The position numbers were made by a program, and so were the translations under genes. The notes under the pieces are model-generated. The model had not been told where the DNA came from, did no database searches, and worked only from the letters and a program-made list of their open reading frames with translations. Positions 9,256-19,044 of a stretch of 52,276 bases of DNA are shown piece by piece (positions within the stretch are counted from its first letter, which is position 1; each line of letters opens with the position of its first letter). This DNA comes from Deltaproteobacteria bacterium (lineage in GTDB: Bacteria; Desulfobacterota; Desulfuromonadia; Desulfuromonadales; JAAYDE01), in the NCBI GenBank assembly GCA_016934985.1, contig JAFGRU010000113.1, positions 1 to 52,276 on the forward strand, given 5' to 3'.

Positions 9256-9728
9256 AGTCTCGTCTTCACCGTCATTGTTTGGAGGCCTTCCGCCTCTGAC
9301 CAGCTCACCGTAACAGTTGCAACATTGCTGCTCACAGACAACGTACCCTTGCCCTCTGGGAGTTGTGCAAGCTGAGACCCCTGCCATTGCATCAGATCGG
9401 TCCGGACCATCTGTTGGTAACTGGTGGACAAACTGGTATCCTTGGTGAGGTCAACAATATTGTAGCTGCCATCGACAGCCTCATTACGATTGACTCTCAT
9501 ACGATCCAAAATATCCTCACAGCATTGCACTGCACGAGAACGCAAGAGAGCGCTTTGGTTGTCGCGCAACCCCTTTCCCTGGAGGCCGGCCAAACCCAGC
9601 AGACCAACGGAAATAATGAGAAGGGCCACCAGAATTTCGAGGAGGGTGAAACCGCCTACAGTCTTCATCCGACGTTGAAGACCATCACGTCCAATAACCA
9701 ATTGCCGTTTTGAAATCGTTTTTTTCAT
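9252..9728 (-). CDS. pilV: Minor pilin, PilV family
   Basis: The 158-residue prepilin has an unusually long basic leader (MKKTISKRQ...MKTVGG) before FTLLEILVALLIISVGLLGLAGLQ. A second ATG at 9668 would give a conventional 6-residue leader, but neither start has a strong ribosome site. I keep the long start because it lies only 6 bases after the fimT stop. The text QCCEDILDRMRVNRNEAVDGSYN and a C-terminal VTVSWSE fit PilV. The stop overlaps the pilW start. A fragment of a paralogue lies at 197-302. Confidence 0.88.
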   Translation of the reverse strand: MKKTISKRQLVIGRDGLQRRMKTVGGFTLLEILVALLIISVGLLGLAGLQGKGLRDNQSALLRSRAVQCCEDILDRMRVNRNEAVDGSYNIVDLTKDTSLSTSYQQMVRTDLMQWQGSQLAQLPEGKGTLSVSSNVATVTVSWSEAEGLQTMTVKTRL

Positions 9729-9734
9729 AATGTT

Positions 9735-10253
9735 TTAATCACTCGCCACTCGCCCGTTTTGAGAAAGCACAACATCAATGGTTTTACTGTCGTTTTTCAC
9801 CTCAACCGTACCGCTGCCCCCTGAAGAGAGAAACCCTGTGGCTGCGTAACGGATATTGTTTGCCACATTAGCATCCCCAATCATTGTCACATTACCTTTT
9901 GGCCCGGCAAAAACACGCAACAGGTCTTCACCTGTATCGCGCGAACCATTGCCATTGGTATCGACAAAAACGATGTAGCCGGTTTCCCAGCCGGAAATTC
10001 CTGTGCTGCAAGAAGGAACGGTTTCATTGACATTTTCACTGCGGCAGGCCGCCACCACCACACTCCGCGTCACCGCCTCACTGCGAGCATAATTAAAGGC
10101 AGAAATTAAATCATTTGCCGCAGTATTGACTTGGTTGCGCCAGATCGTGTCTTTAAAAGAAACCGTCGCGATTGTCAGGACAATGCAGAGAACTGCTATG
10201 GTTACTACCAGTTCGACGAGGGTAAAGCCTTTTTGCCAAATCATGTTCCTCAT
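9735..10253 (-). CDS. fimT: Type II/IV minor prepilin, FimT/GspH family (upstream copy)
   Basis: This 172-residue minor pilin has leader MRNMIWQKG and a mature start FTLVELVVTIAVLCIVLTIATVSFKD. It closely resembles the product of 1864-2406 along its whole length, including FNYARSEAVTR, CRS...PSCS, GWETGYIVFVD, the acidic loop DTNGNGSRDTGED and the closing VVLSQNGRV. The two genes are therefore recent paralogues. It is the first gene of the minor-pilin operon and lies about 70 bases after a sigma-54-like promoter. The ribosome site is weak (GATGAAAG). Confidence 0.88.
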   Translation of the reverse strand: MRNMIWQKGFTLVELVVTIAVLCIVLTIATVSFKDTIWRNQVNTAANDLISAFNYARSEAVTRSVVVAACRSENVNETVPSCSTGISGWETGYIVFVDTNGNGSRDTGEDLLRVFAGPKGNVTMIGDANVANNIRYAATGFLSSGGSGTVEVKNDSKTIDVVLSQNGRVASD

Positions 10254-10324
10254 ACTTTCATCAATCCAATTATGGTTAAAAGAAATTTGGGAACGGCTAG
10301 TTAAACAACCTTGCTTAGAATTTC

Positions 10325-10340
10325 AGCAAACATCATTCCA
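10325..10340 (-). promoter_or_regulatory. Probable sigma-54 promoter of the minor-pilin operon
   Basis: The minus strand reads TGGAATGATGTTTGCT: GG-N10-GC spacing is exact, with TTGC at -12 and TGG at -24. Two consensus positions differ. RNA would start near 10314, about 60 bases before fimT. The gene just upstream encodes a sigma-54 activator with GAFTGA. Confidence 0.5.
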
Positions 10341-10460
10341 AAATTATTAATTAAAAAGAATTAAATCCAAAGCTATTGCTCCTCCACAAAAAACATCAAT
10401 ATTATTAAACAGTTTTCCCCTTTTTAGCCTTCACTAAAATCAATTTATTGCCACTATTAG

Positions 10461-10488
10461 ACATAAAGAAGCCTCCTTTCGGAGGCTC
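10461..10488 (-). terminator. Terminator after the sigma-54 regulator gene
   Basis: A stem GCCTCC/GGAGGC with a 4-base loop (10471-10486) is followed on the minus strand by TTCTTTAT. It lies about 45 bases past the stop of the response regulator and separates the two-component pair from the pilin operon. Confidence 0.75.
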
Positions 10489-10532
10489 TGACTGCGCAAA
10501 GTTTGCATGGATATCTGCAAAAAAATTCGTGG

Positions 10533-11888
10533 TCAGGAAAGATCATATTCCGCTAATTTATACTGAAGAGAACGAAGACTGATTTCCAGAAGTCCGGCCG
10601 CAAGAGTCCGATTCCCGTTGGTCGCAGCCAGAGCCTTGCAGATATATTCCCTTTCCATCCGCTTCATTGCTTCTTTGAGAGAATAATCGTTTTGGTCTTC
10701 CCTCTTTTCACGGCGCACCTCCCAAGGGAGTGCGTGAACGTCAATTTCTTTCCCTCGGTTGAATATCATGGTTTTTTCCATGAAGTTAAGCAGCTCCCGG
10801 ACATTGCCCGGCCAGTGATAGCTCTTAAGCCGTTCCACGGCATTTTTCCCCAACTGGGGCGGTTCATAACCTTCCTTTGCAGCAATTCGACGGATGAAAT
10901 ACTCAGCCAACACGGGGATGTCTTCACGTCGCTCCCGCAACGGCGGGACACAAAGCTCAACCACATTGAGCCGGTAATAAAGATCGTCCCGGAACCGCCC
11001 CTGTCCCACTTCCTCCTTGAGGTTCCTTGCCGTCGCGGCAATGATGCGTACATTCACCTGGGCAGGTTTGGTTTCGCCGACTTTTCGTACCTCCCCTTCC
11101 TGCAATACGCGCAAAAGCTTGGGCTGAAGATCCAAAGGAAGCTCTCCAATTTCATCCAGAAACAGAACCCCGCGGTCAGCTGCCCCAAAGAGTCCTTCCC
11201 TTTCCCGCTCCGCACCGGTAAAAGCCCCTTTAACATGCCCGAACAATTCGCTCTCCATGAGACCTGAAGAAATAGCACCGCAGTTGACGGAAACAAAAGG
11301 ACCGTTGACCAATCCACTCCTGTGGAAAAGAGTACGGGCCACCACCTCTTTGCCGGTACCGGTTTCGCCTGTGATCAGGACCGGTAGAGAGGAATCGGCT
11401 ACCTGATCAATTATTGCTCTCACTTGATGGATGCCTGCACTCTCTCCAATCAGTTCCCAGGCACCCTCGTTTTTCTTCAGATCTTTTTTCAGGCGCTTGT
11501 TTTCCTCCCGAAGTTCAAGCCTTTCCTCGGTTTTCTTCAGACAGAGGACAACCTCGTCAGTCTTGAATGGCTTGGAGATATAATCATAGGCACCCTGCTT
11601 AAGACATTGAATCGCCGTATCGATGGTACCGTAGGCACTCATCATGATCATCGTAACCTGCGGAAACCGCTCTCGAACCTGATAAAGAAGGGCAAGACCG
11701 TCCATTCCCGGCATACGGATATCACAGAGAACAACAGAAAAGGGGGTTTCAGAAAGAAGCTTCAAGGCTTCTTCGCCGTCGGCTGCTTCCACCAGCTCAT
11801 AGCCCTCCCTTTCCAGCACCAGGCGGAGCATATGCCGCATGGAGGCTTCGTCATCCACAACTAATATTTTTGCAAACCTCTTTTTCAT
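10533..11888 (-). CDS. NtrC-family sigma-54 response regulator (PilR-like)
   Basis: The 451-residue protein has a receiver domain (phosphorylated Asp about 56 in LCDIRMPGMDG), an AAA+ sigma-54 activation domain with Walker A GETGTGKE, the GAFTGA loop that contacts sigma-54, Walker B VLFLDEIGELP and R-fingers RFRDDLYYRLNV, and a C-terminal Fis-type helix-turn-helix (NRTLAAGLLEISLRSLQYKL). The start at 11888 (MKKRFAKILVVDDE) has GGAG upstream. A longer frame adds 17 residues unlike the family. The gene overlaps the end of the sensor kinase gene by 38 bases. Its place directly upstream of fimT-pilE and of a sigma-54-like promoter suggests that it activates that operon. Whether it is the organism's main PilR is not shown by the sequence. 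Confidence 0.92.
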   Translation of the reverse strand: MKKRFAKILVVDDEASMRHMLRLVLEREGYELVEAADGEEALKLLSETPFSVVLCDIRMPGMDGLALLYQVRERFPQVTMIMMSAYGTIDTAIQCLKQGAYDYISKPFKTDEVVLCLKKTEERLELREENKRLKKDLKKNEGAWELIGESAGIHQVRAIIDQVADSSLPVLITGETGTGKEVVARTLFHRSGLVNGPFVSVNCGAISSGLMESELFGHVKGAFTGAEREREGLFGAADRGVLFLDEIGELPLDLQPKLLRVLQEGEVRKVGETKPAQVNVRIIAATARNLKEEVGQGRFRDDLYYRLNVVELCVPPLRERREDIPVLAEYFIRRIAAKEGYEPPQLGKNAVERLKSYHWPGNVRELLNFMEKTMIFNRGKEIDVHALPWEVRREKREDQNDYSLKEAMKRMEREYICKALAATNGNRTLAAGLLEISLRSLQYKLAEYDLS

Positions 11889-13437
11889 CAAAAGAATGCT
11901 CCATCTTAGCAAGAACCACTTTAAATACCGTACCCACACCTTCTTCTGATTGAATGTCGATCCGGCCGCCAGCTTCCTTCAATATGCGTTGGCATACTGA
12001 AAGCCCCAAGCCTCGCCCTTTCCCCGCCTTTTTTGTGGTGAAGAAAGGATCGAAAACCTGGCGAAGATTTTCCTTTTTGATCCCCTCTCCGGTATCGCCG
12101 ACAGAAATCCAGGCCGATGCCCCTTCTTCCCCACCAGTTACCATTATGACTCCGGCTCCACTAGTGGCATCCCTGGCATTGAGAAGAAGATTGATCATCA
12201 CCTGAATGAACTTATGCCGGGACATGCGTACCGCAGGCAGACTCGGGGGAAGTCCGTCAACAACCTCAAGACCCTCAAAAGCACTTTGGCTTTGAAGAAT
12301 ATTCATCGCCTCCCGAACAAGTTCGGCAGGATCGAACAGTTCTTCCGGTGTACGTTGAGGAGAGGCGTAATCAAGAAGATCTCTTACCAGCCGATTGATG
12401 CGCTCAATCTCGCTCAAAGAACGTTCAATAATGTCCTTTTCCACATCATCACGATTTCCCCCGCGGAGGAAATCAAGATAGCCCTGAACGGCGCCAAGAG
12501 GGTTCCCAATTTCATGGGCCATGCCGGCGGCAAGGTGCCCCACCGAGGCCATTTTTTCGGACCTCACCAGTTCCTCGCGAGTTTCCTGGAGAGCTTTATT
12601 GGAAGCCTGAAGCCTTTCAATGTGTTTTTCTGTCTCCTGGCGTTTCTGCTTCAATGAGCCAACCATGGTGTTAAAAGAATCGGCCAGGCAGGCAAGTTCT
12701 CGAGGCCCCTCTGCTTCAACTTCATGTTCCAGGTTCCCTTGGGCCACCATACGGGTGCTTTCCACCAGCCTTTCAACCGGACGGACCACATTGCGGCCCA
12801 AAAAATAAACGCCGCTGCCGATCACCACCAGAACGGCAACCAGAGCATAACCAAAAAAACTGGCCAGCCCCGCTCTGATGCGCTCCGGAATATGGTCGAG
12901 AGAAAAATCCATTACCAGAAGCCCTATCGAATGACGGCCCTGGCGCAACGGAGCGGAAACAATCACATCCCCATGATAATCGGAATCAGCCGAGAAAAAC
13001 GCCACCAAAGAAGGCGGATACTTAATATCAATCTCGATCTCCGCCAGGGTATTGAGTTTCCAGCGAGATGGTTTACCCCTTTTAGCTAAAGCATTACCTT
13101 TAAACTCAGCAACAATCATCAGCTTGTCATCATATAACTCCCAACTGCGGACCATTTCCCCTTTATGGTGCTGCTGAAGAATTGTCCTGACTTTTTCGAT
13201 ATGAACATCAGGTTTCATTTCGGGTGAATGGTTGCCTGCCGTCACCCCTCTGAGAACACCACGAACGGTTTCCTCAGCCAGAATAACGCTTTGGGAAACA
13301 AGTTCCTGTTCGGCAAAACGAATCAGGAGAAAACCCGAAAAAAGCAAAGCCGCGCTCGCCAAAAGGAAGAGATTGAGAAAAATTTCGCTTTTCAGGCCAA
13401 TCCTGACCGTTTTTGAAAAATCCCATGAAAAATTCAT
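11851..13437 (-). CDS. Membrane sensor histidine kinase (PilS/NtrB-like partner)
   Basis: The 528-residue protein has a first membrane segment at about 17-40, a periplasmic sensing region (about 41-190), a second membrane segment at about 191-213, a HAMP domain (about 214-266), a coiled coil, the dimerisation/phosphoacceptor domain with H308 in GMAHEIGNPLGAV and an HATPase domain (NLLLNARDA, GDTGEGI, GRGLGLSV). It should autophosphorylate and pass phosphate to the regulator encoded by the overlapping downstream gene. The canonical PilS has six membrane segments and a PAS domain. This one instead has a two-segment, HAMP-linked form with a large periplasmic domain, so it may sense an envelope signal. 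The ATG is at 13437, preceded by GAGGCCC. Confidence 0.9.
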   Translation of the reverse strand: MNFSWDFSKTVRIGLKSEIFLNLFLLASAALLFSGFLLIRFAEQELVSQSVILAEETVRGVLRGVTAGNHSPEMKPDVHIEKVRTILQQHHKGEMVRSWELYDDKLMIVAEFKGNALAKRGKPSRWKLNTLAEIEIDIKYPPSLVAFFSADSDYHGDVIVSAPLRQGRHSIGLLVMDFSLDHIPERIRAGLASFFGYALVAVLVVIGSGVYFLGRNVVRPVERLVESTRMVAQGNLEHEVEAEGPRELACLADSFNTMVGSLKQKRQETEKHIERLQASNKALQETREELVRSEKMASVGHLAAGMAHEIGNPLGAVQGYLDFLRGGNRDDVEKDIIERSLSEIERINRLVRDLLDYASPQRTPEELFDPAELVREAMNILQSQSAFEGLEVVDGLPPSLPAVRMSRHKFIQVMINLLLNARDATSGAGVIMVTGGEEGASAWISVGDTGEGIKKENLRQVFDPFFTTKKAGKGRGLGLSVCQRILKEAGGRIDIQSEEGVGTVFKVVLAKMEHSFDEKEVCKNISCG

Positions 13438-13476
13438 AAGGGCCTCTTTTGCAAAATATGTACGCAGAACTCCTGT

Positions 13477-13505
13477 TTGACTTTTTAAGCCACCGGAAAT
13501 ACTAT
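13477..13505 (+). promoter_or_regulatory. Sigma-70-type promoter of aguAB
   Basis: TTGACT (13477-13482) and TACTAT (13500-13505) are 17 bases apart. RNA would start near 13512, about 58 bases before the aguA start. It is in the divergent region between the kinase gene and aguA. Confidence 0.55.
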
Positions 13506-13569
13506 GGCAAAAAATGATATAGGCATTTCTGCAGCCCGATTTTCATGAGGGAAAGGAGTCATAATTGCG

Positions 13570-14595
13570 ATGACCGCGCGCTGGCCTGCTGAATGGGAAA
13601 GACAGTGGGGCGTCCTGCTCGCATGGCCCCATGAAAATTCCGACTGGGCTCCGCGCCTTGATCAGGCTCGCAAAACATTTCTGGAAATCGCCTATCACAT
13701 TAACCGTTTTGAAAATATCCTGGTCATTGCCCCCGAAATCACGTCTGTCCGAAACGAACTCCTGGTAGCCGGATGCTCACCGGAAAGGACCACTTTTATC
13801 GCGGTGCCATGCAACGACACTTGGGCCAGGGATTTCGGTCCCATCACGGTATTTGAAAAAGGCAAAGCCGTTTTATTGGATTTTGTCTTCAACGGCTGGG
13901 GGGGGAAATTCCCTGCCTGTCTGGACAACCAAATCACCGGGCAACTGTTCGAACAGGGTTGTTTTCCTGATGCGAACCTGGAAGCTGCTGATCTGGTCCT
14001 TGAAGGCGGCAGTATTGAAACAGACGGCCAAGGCACTCTTTTGACGACCTCGAAATGCCTGCTGAACCCCAATCGCAACCCTGACCTGAACCGAAAAAAA
14101 ATCGAAAGCAAGCTCTCGTCTTTTCTTGGTATTAAAAGATTTCTCTGGCTCCACGAAGGTTTTTTGGCCGGTGACGATACCGATGCTCATGTCGATATTC
14201 TCGCCCGCTTCTGCAACGAGAACACTATCGCTTACACAGCCTGTGACGATCGCAAGGATACCCACTACCAACCTTTAAAAAGGATGGAAAAAGAACTTAA
14301 GGACTTTAGAAAACAAGATGGTGAACCCTACCGCCTTATTCCTCTCCCCATGCCCGGAGCTCAATACGATGAAAAAGGGGAGCGCCTTGCGGCAACTTAT
14401 GCTAACTTTTTGATTATCAATGAGGCGGTCCTGGCACCAATCTATGAGGATGAAAACGATCAAAAAGCCTTGGCGAGGTTGGCAGAAGCCTTTACCGGGA
14501 GGGAAATTATCGGTATTGATTGCCGCGAACTGATCCGCCAGGGCGGCTCTCTCCATTGCATGACCATGCAGTTGCCGGCAGGATTGATAGAATGA
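13570..14595 (+). CDS. aguA: Agmatine deiminase
   Basis: The enzyme hydrolyses agmatine to N-carbamoylputrescine and ammonia, the second step of the arginine-decarboxylase route to putrescine. The 341-residue protein shows the peptidylarginine-deiminase fold motifs: WARDFGP, NGWGGK, EGGSIE, the His-containing GDDTDAHVD and the catalytic Cys at about residue 330 in GGSLHCMTMQLP. The length is usual for bacterial AguA. GGAG lies 12 bases before the ATG. The stop overlaps the aguB start by ATGA, so the two enzymes are made together. No arginine decarboxylase gene is seen nearby. Confidence 0.94.
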   Translation: MTARWPAEWERQWGVLLAWPHENSDWAPRLDQARKTFLEIAYHINRFENILVIAPEITSVRNELLVAGCSPERTTFIAVPCNDTWARDFGPITVFEKGKAVLLDFVFNGWGGKFPACLDNQITGQLFEQGCFPDANLEAADLVLEGGSIETDGQGTLLTTSKCLLNPNRNPDLNRKKIESKLSSFLGIKRFLWLHEGFLAGDDTDAHVDILARFCNENTIAYTACDDRKDTHYQPLKRMEKELKDFRKQDGEPYRLIPLPMPGAQYDEKGERLAATYANFLIINEAVLAPIYEDENDQKALARLAEAFTGREIIGIDCRELIRQGGSLHCMTMQLPAGLIE

Positions 14596-15476
14596 AAAAA
14601 CTAATAGCAGGGATAATACAGCAAAAGTCTGCAGCAACCCCCGACGCCAACCGGGAGAAGATCGCCGGAGCTGTCACCTTGGCCATAAAGCAGGGTGCAC
14701 GTCTGGTTGTCCTCCAGGAACTCCACAACACACCCTATTTCTGCCAAAATGAAAACGCAGAAAATTTCGATTTTGCAGAGCCCGTTCCCGGCCCCTCGAC
14801 AAATTTCTTTAGCGATCTAGCTAAAGATCTTGGCGTCGTTCTGGTCACCTCTCTTTTCGAAAAACGGGCGCCGGGAGTCTACCACAACACCGCAGTGGTA
14901 TTGGAAAATGACGGACAGATAGCAGGGAAATACCGAAAAATGCACATCCCTGACGATCCTGGCTATTACGAGAAATATTATTTCACGCCCGGCGACCTTG
15001 GCTTCAAACCCATTGAAACCTCCATCGGGAAACTGGGGGTTCTGGTCTGCTGGGACCAATGGTACCCGGAAGCCGCCCGCCTCATGGCCTTGGCCGGGGC
15101 CGATCTATTGATCTACCCGACGGCCATCGGCTGGGAACCAACCGACGGTCAGGATGAAAAAGACCACCAGTTGGAAGCCTGGACCACTATTCAGCGTTCC
15201 CATGCCATCGCCAACGGCATTCCGGTAATTAGTGCCAACCGTGTCGGTTTTGAGGAGAATCCTGAGAAAAAAGGGGAAGGTATCGATTTCTGGGGGGGCA
15301 GCTTTTTAGCCGACGGCCAAGGCAAAATTCTCGCCCGGGCCGGTAATCATGAAGAGGAAACTGTTGTGGCCGCCATTGATCTTGAACAATCGGAGAAATT
15401 GAGAAGAACCTGGCCATTTTTTCGGGATCGCCGCATTGATGCTTATAAAGATCTCACCAAACGCTTTCGGGATTAA
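14592..15476 (+). CDS. aguB: N-carbamoylputrescine amidase
   Basis: The 294-residue nitrilase-superfamily enzyme splits N-carbamoylputrescine into putrescine, CO2 and ammonia. The triad is visible: E43 in VLQELHN, K116 in KYRKMHIPDD and C153 in VLVCWDQWYPE. The start at 14592 (MKKLIAGIIQQ) overlaps the aguA stop. A longer frame beginning at 14520 lies inside aguA and is not family-like. Together with aguA this completes the agmatine-to-putrescine conversion in two coupled genes. Confidence 0.94.
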   Translation: MKKLIAGIIQQKSAATPDANREKIAGAVTLAIKQGARLVVLQELHNTPYFCQNENAENFDFAEPVPGPSTNFFSDLAKDLGVVLVTSLFEKRAPGVYHNTAVVLENDGQIAGKYRKMHIPDDPGYYEKYYFTPGDLGFKPIETSIGKLGVLVCWDQWYPEAARLMALAGADLLIYPTAIGWEPTDGQDEKDHQLEAWTTIQRSHAIANGIPVISANRVGFEENPEKKGEGIDFWGGSFLADGQGKILARAGNHEEETVVAAIDLEQSEKLRRTWPFFRDRRIDAYKDLTKRFRD

Positions 15477-15577
15477 AGACAGGGAAAACAGCTGAAGGAG
15501 AGACAAAACCACCTGGTTGAAGATTCTTTTGTTTAACCTGACGGTCTTCTGCCTTCAGCCAGATATCCTGCATGACA

Positions 15578-16654
15578 TCAGCCTCGAACCTGAGGCAGCA
15601 ATTCCTCCAGAAGCTTGAACAATTCGCACATATCCTCCATGGTGAAATCACCCATGTGAGCTATGCGAAAGGTCTCATTCTTGATCTTCCCATAACCGTT
15701 GTCGAGGGCATAACCTCTTTCTGCGGCCAACTTCTTAAGTTTTTCCAAATCGGTTTGGCCGTCGCTGCAGGCACAGGTCAGCGTCATGGAGCAAAAACCC
15801 TCTTCAGGGAAAAGGGTAAAACCCTGAGCCAGGACCCATGCCCGGGTTGCTTCCGCCATTTGACGGTGACGCTCATAGCGATTCTCAAGCCCTTCCACAA
15901 AAATCTTTTCGAGTTGATGACCCAAAGCATAAATCTGACTGATACAGGGTGTGCTGGGGGTATTGTTTTTGGCAGCGTTTTTTTCAAACTCGACAAAATC
16001 AAAATAATAGCCGCGCCCCGGTGTGGTTTCGGCTTTTCGCAAAGCTCTCTCGGAGACGGCAAAGACTGCCAATCCCGGAGGCAATCCGAAAGCTTTCTGG
16101 ACACCGGCAAGACAAACATCAATCTCTTGGGCGGAAACATCAATGGGCACGGCACTCATGGAAGAAACGGTATCGACGATAAAAGAAACCTCTGGGTAAC
16201 GCTTCATAACCTCGGCAATCTCCTCCAGGGGCGACATCACCCCGGTTGAGGTCTCGTTATGAACCAGGGTCATAGCATCGTACTTGCCGCCGGCAAGGGC
16301 TGAATCCACCAGTTCCGGAGTGATGGGCCGGCCCCAATCCACGGCAAACAGATCTGCCTCAATACCGCACCGCAGAGTCACATCATGCCATTTCTTCGAA
16401 AACGCGCCGTTGGCAAAAGAGGCACAGCGCTTCTGCACCAGATTGCGTACCGCACCCTCCATCACACCGAAAGCGCTGGAAGTCGAAAGGAACACCGGCC
16501 TTTCCGCATTAAGGAGCTTTTGAAGGCCACAAGCCACTTTCTCATGAAGGTCTGCGTATTCCTTAGTCCGATGCCCGAACATCGGGGTTGCCATGGCTTC
16601 CAGGACATCGGCAGTGACTTCCACAGGACCGGGGATAAACAGTTTCTTTTTCAT
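15578..16654 (-). CDS. Class V aminotransferase, alanine-glyoxylate/serine-pyruvate type
   Basis: The 358-residue PLP enzyme has the pyridoxal-phosphate Lys at about 187 in AGVQKAFGLPPGL and the ring-binding Asp at about 161 in IVDTVSS. The N-terminal KLFIPGPVEVTADVL and FGHRT are typical of serine-pyruvate/alanine-glyoxylate or phosphonate-type transaminases. It probably moves an amino group between Ser or Ala and a 2-oxo acid such as glyoxylate or hydroxypyruvate. The exact substrates cannot be read from sequence. GGAAAGAG precedes the ATG. It is monocistronic and converges on aguB. A glcDF pair lies 4 kb away and could share glyoxylate chemistry, but this link is only inferred. Confidence 0.88.
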   Translation of the reverse strand: MKKKLFIPGPVEVTADVLEAMATPMFGHRTKEYADLHEKVACGLQKLLNAERPVFLSTSSAFGVMEGAVRNLVQKRCASFANGAFSKKWHDVTLRCGIEADLFAVDWGRPITPELVDSALAGGKYDAMTLVHNETSTGVMSPLEEIAEVMKRYPEVSFIVDTVSSMSAVPIDVSAQEIDVCLAGVQKAFGLPPGLAVFAVSERALRKAETTPGRGYYFDFVEFEKNAAKNNTPSTPCISQIYALGHQLEKIFVEGLENRYERHRQMAEATRAWVLAQGFTLFPEEGFCSMTLTCACSDGQTDLEKLKKLAAERGYALDNGYGKIKNETFRIAHMGDFTMEDMCELFKLLEELLPQVRG

Positions 16655-16706
16655 AGTTTCTCTTTCCCGAAAATAACGGCTTTTGTAATAATTCTGTAAA
16701 ATGAAT

Positions 16707-16736
16707 CTATTACCACCTTAAGTATTTTTTTGTCAA
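16707..16736 (-). promoter_or_regulatory. Possible promoter of the aminotransferase gene
   Basis: On the minus strand a perfect TTGACA (16731-16736) is followed after 18 bases by TAATAG (16707-16712). The -10 is weak. It lies about 50 bases before the start codon. Confidence 0.35.
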
Positions 16737-16836
16737 TTCGATATCCGGCATCCCCTTTTCATCTCAACTGTTTTGTCCTCCGGGAAAAAACCTGCTCGGG
16801 AAAACTCTCTTTTTATTTTTTTCCTCTGAAAAACCC

Positions 16837-16864
16837 TTGACATTCGGCAGGGCCTAATTATATT
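16837..16864 (+). promoter_or_regulatory. Vegetative promoter of groES-groEL
   Basis: TTGACA (16837-16842) and TATATT (16859-16864) are 16 bases apart and lie just upstream of the CIRCE operator. The predicted RNA start near 16871 puts CIRCE at the very 5' end of the transcript. Confidence 0.75.
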
Positions 16865-16875
16865 AAGTGCCGTTG

Positions 16876-16902
16876 TTAGCATTCACCCCTGTCGAGTGCT
16901 AA
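16876..16902 (+). promoter_or_regulatory. CIRCE operator (HrcA site)
   Basis: TTAGCATTC and GAGTGCTAA are separated by 9 bases, matching the CIRCE consensus with one changed base in the left arm. HrcA is known to bind CIRCE and hold down groESL until heat shock. No hrcA gene is in this window. Confidence 0.93.
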
Positions 16903-16960
16903 TTCTTTTGCAAACAAAGTCATTACTCATATTTTCATCACCAGAAAGGAGCAATTTGCA

Positions 16961-17248
16961 ATGAACGTAAGACCTTTGCAGGACCGTATCATCGTTGAAC
17001 GAGTGGAGGGAGAAACCACAACCGCCGGCGGGCTCATTATCCCCGACACCGCCAAAGAAAAGCCCCAGACAGGAAAAATCCTTGCCGTTGGCAAAGGGAA
17101 AAAACTTCCTGATGGAAAATGCGTTCCCATGGATGTCAAGGTGGGTGACAAGGTTCTCTTCGCCAAATACTCAGGTTCGGAAATCAAGCTCGACGGCAAG
17201 GAATACCTGATCATGCGCGAAGAAGATATCCTTTGCGTTGTCGAATAA
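16961..17248 (+). CDS. groES: Co-chaperonin GroES
   Basis: This 95-residue protein forms the heptameric lid of the GroEL chamber in the cytoplasm. It starts [16 protein letters not shown], carries the mobile-loop region ([18 protein letters not shown]), and ends with the usual beta strand ([14 protein letters not shown]). GAAAGGAG lies 10 bases before the ATG. It is the first gene of the operon, 49 bases before groEL, and is controlled by CIRCE. Confidence 0.97.
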   Translation: MNVRPLQDRIIVERVEGETTTAGGLIIPDTAKEKPQTGKILAVGKGKKLPDGKCVPMDVKVGDKVLFAKYSGSEIKLDGKEYLIMREEDILCVVE

Positions 17249-17294
17249 AAATCTGATTATTAAAAACACAGCCTGTTTATAAGGAGGAAATTAG

Positions 17295-18944
<1,650 letters not shown>

Positions 18945-18971
18945 GCCCTCCCGCGCTGATGTCAAAAGACA

Positions 18972-19009
18972 AAAAAAGCTCTCCGGTTAAACACCGGGGA
19001 GCTTTTTTC
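18972..19009. terminator. Bidirectional terminator between groEL and the PP-loop gene
   Basis: A stem of AAAAAGCTC-CCGG with CCGG-GAGCTTTTTT (one bulge) closes a 7-base loop. A-runs and T-runs on both sides allow it to stop groEL from the left and the convergent gene (stop at 19045) from the right. Confidence 0.85.
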
Positions 19010-19044
19010 ATTCCTATTTGGAAGGAAAAACGAAAAACCAATAC

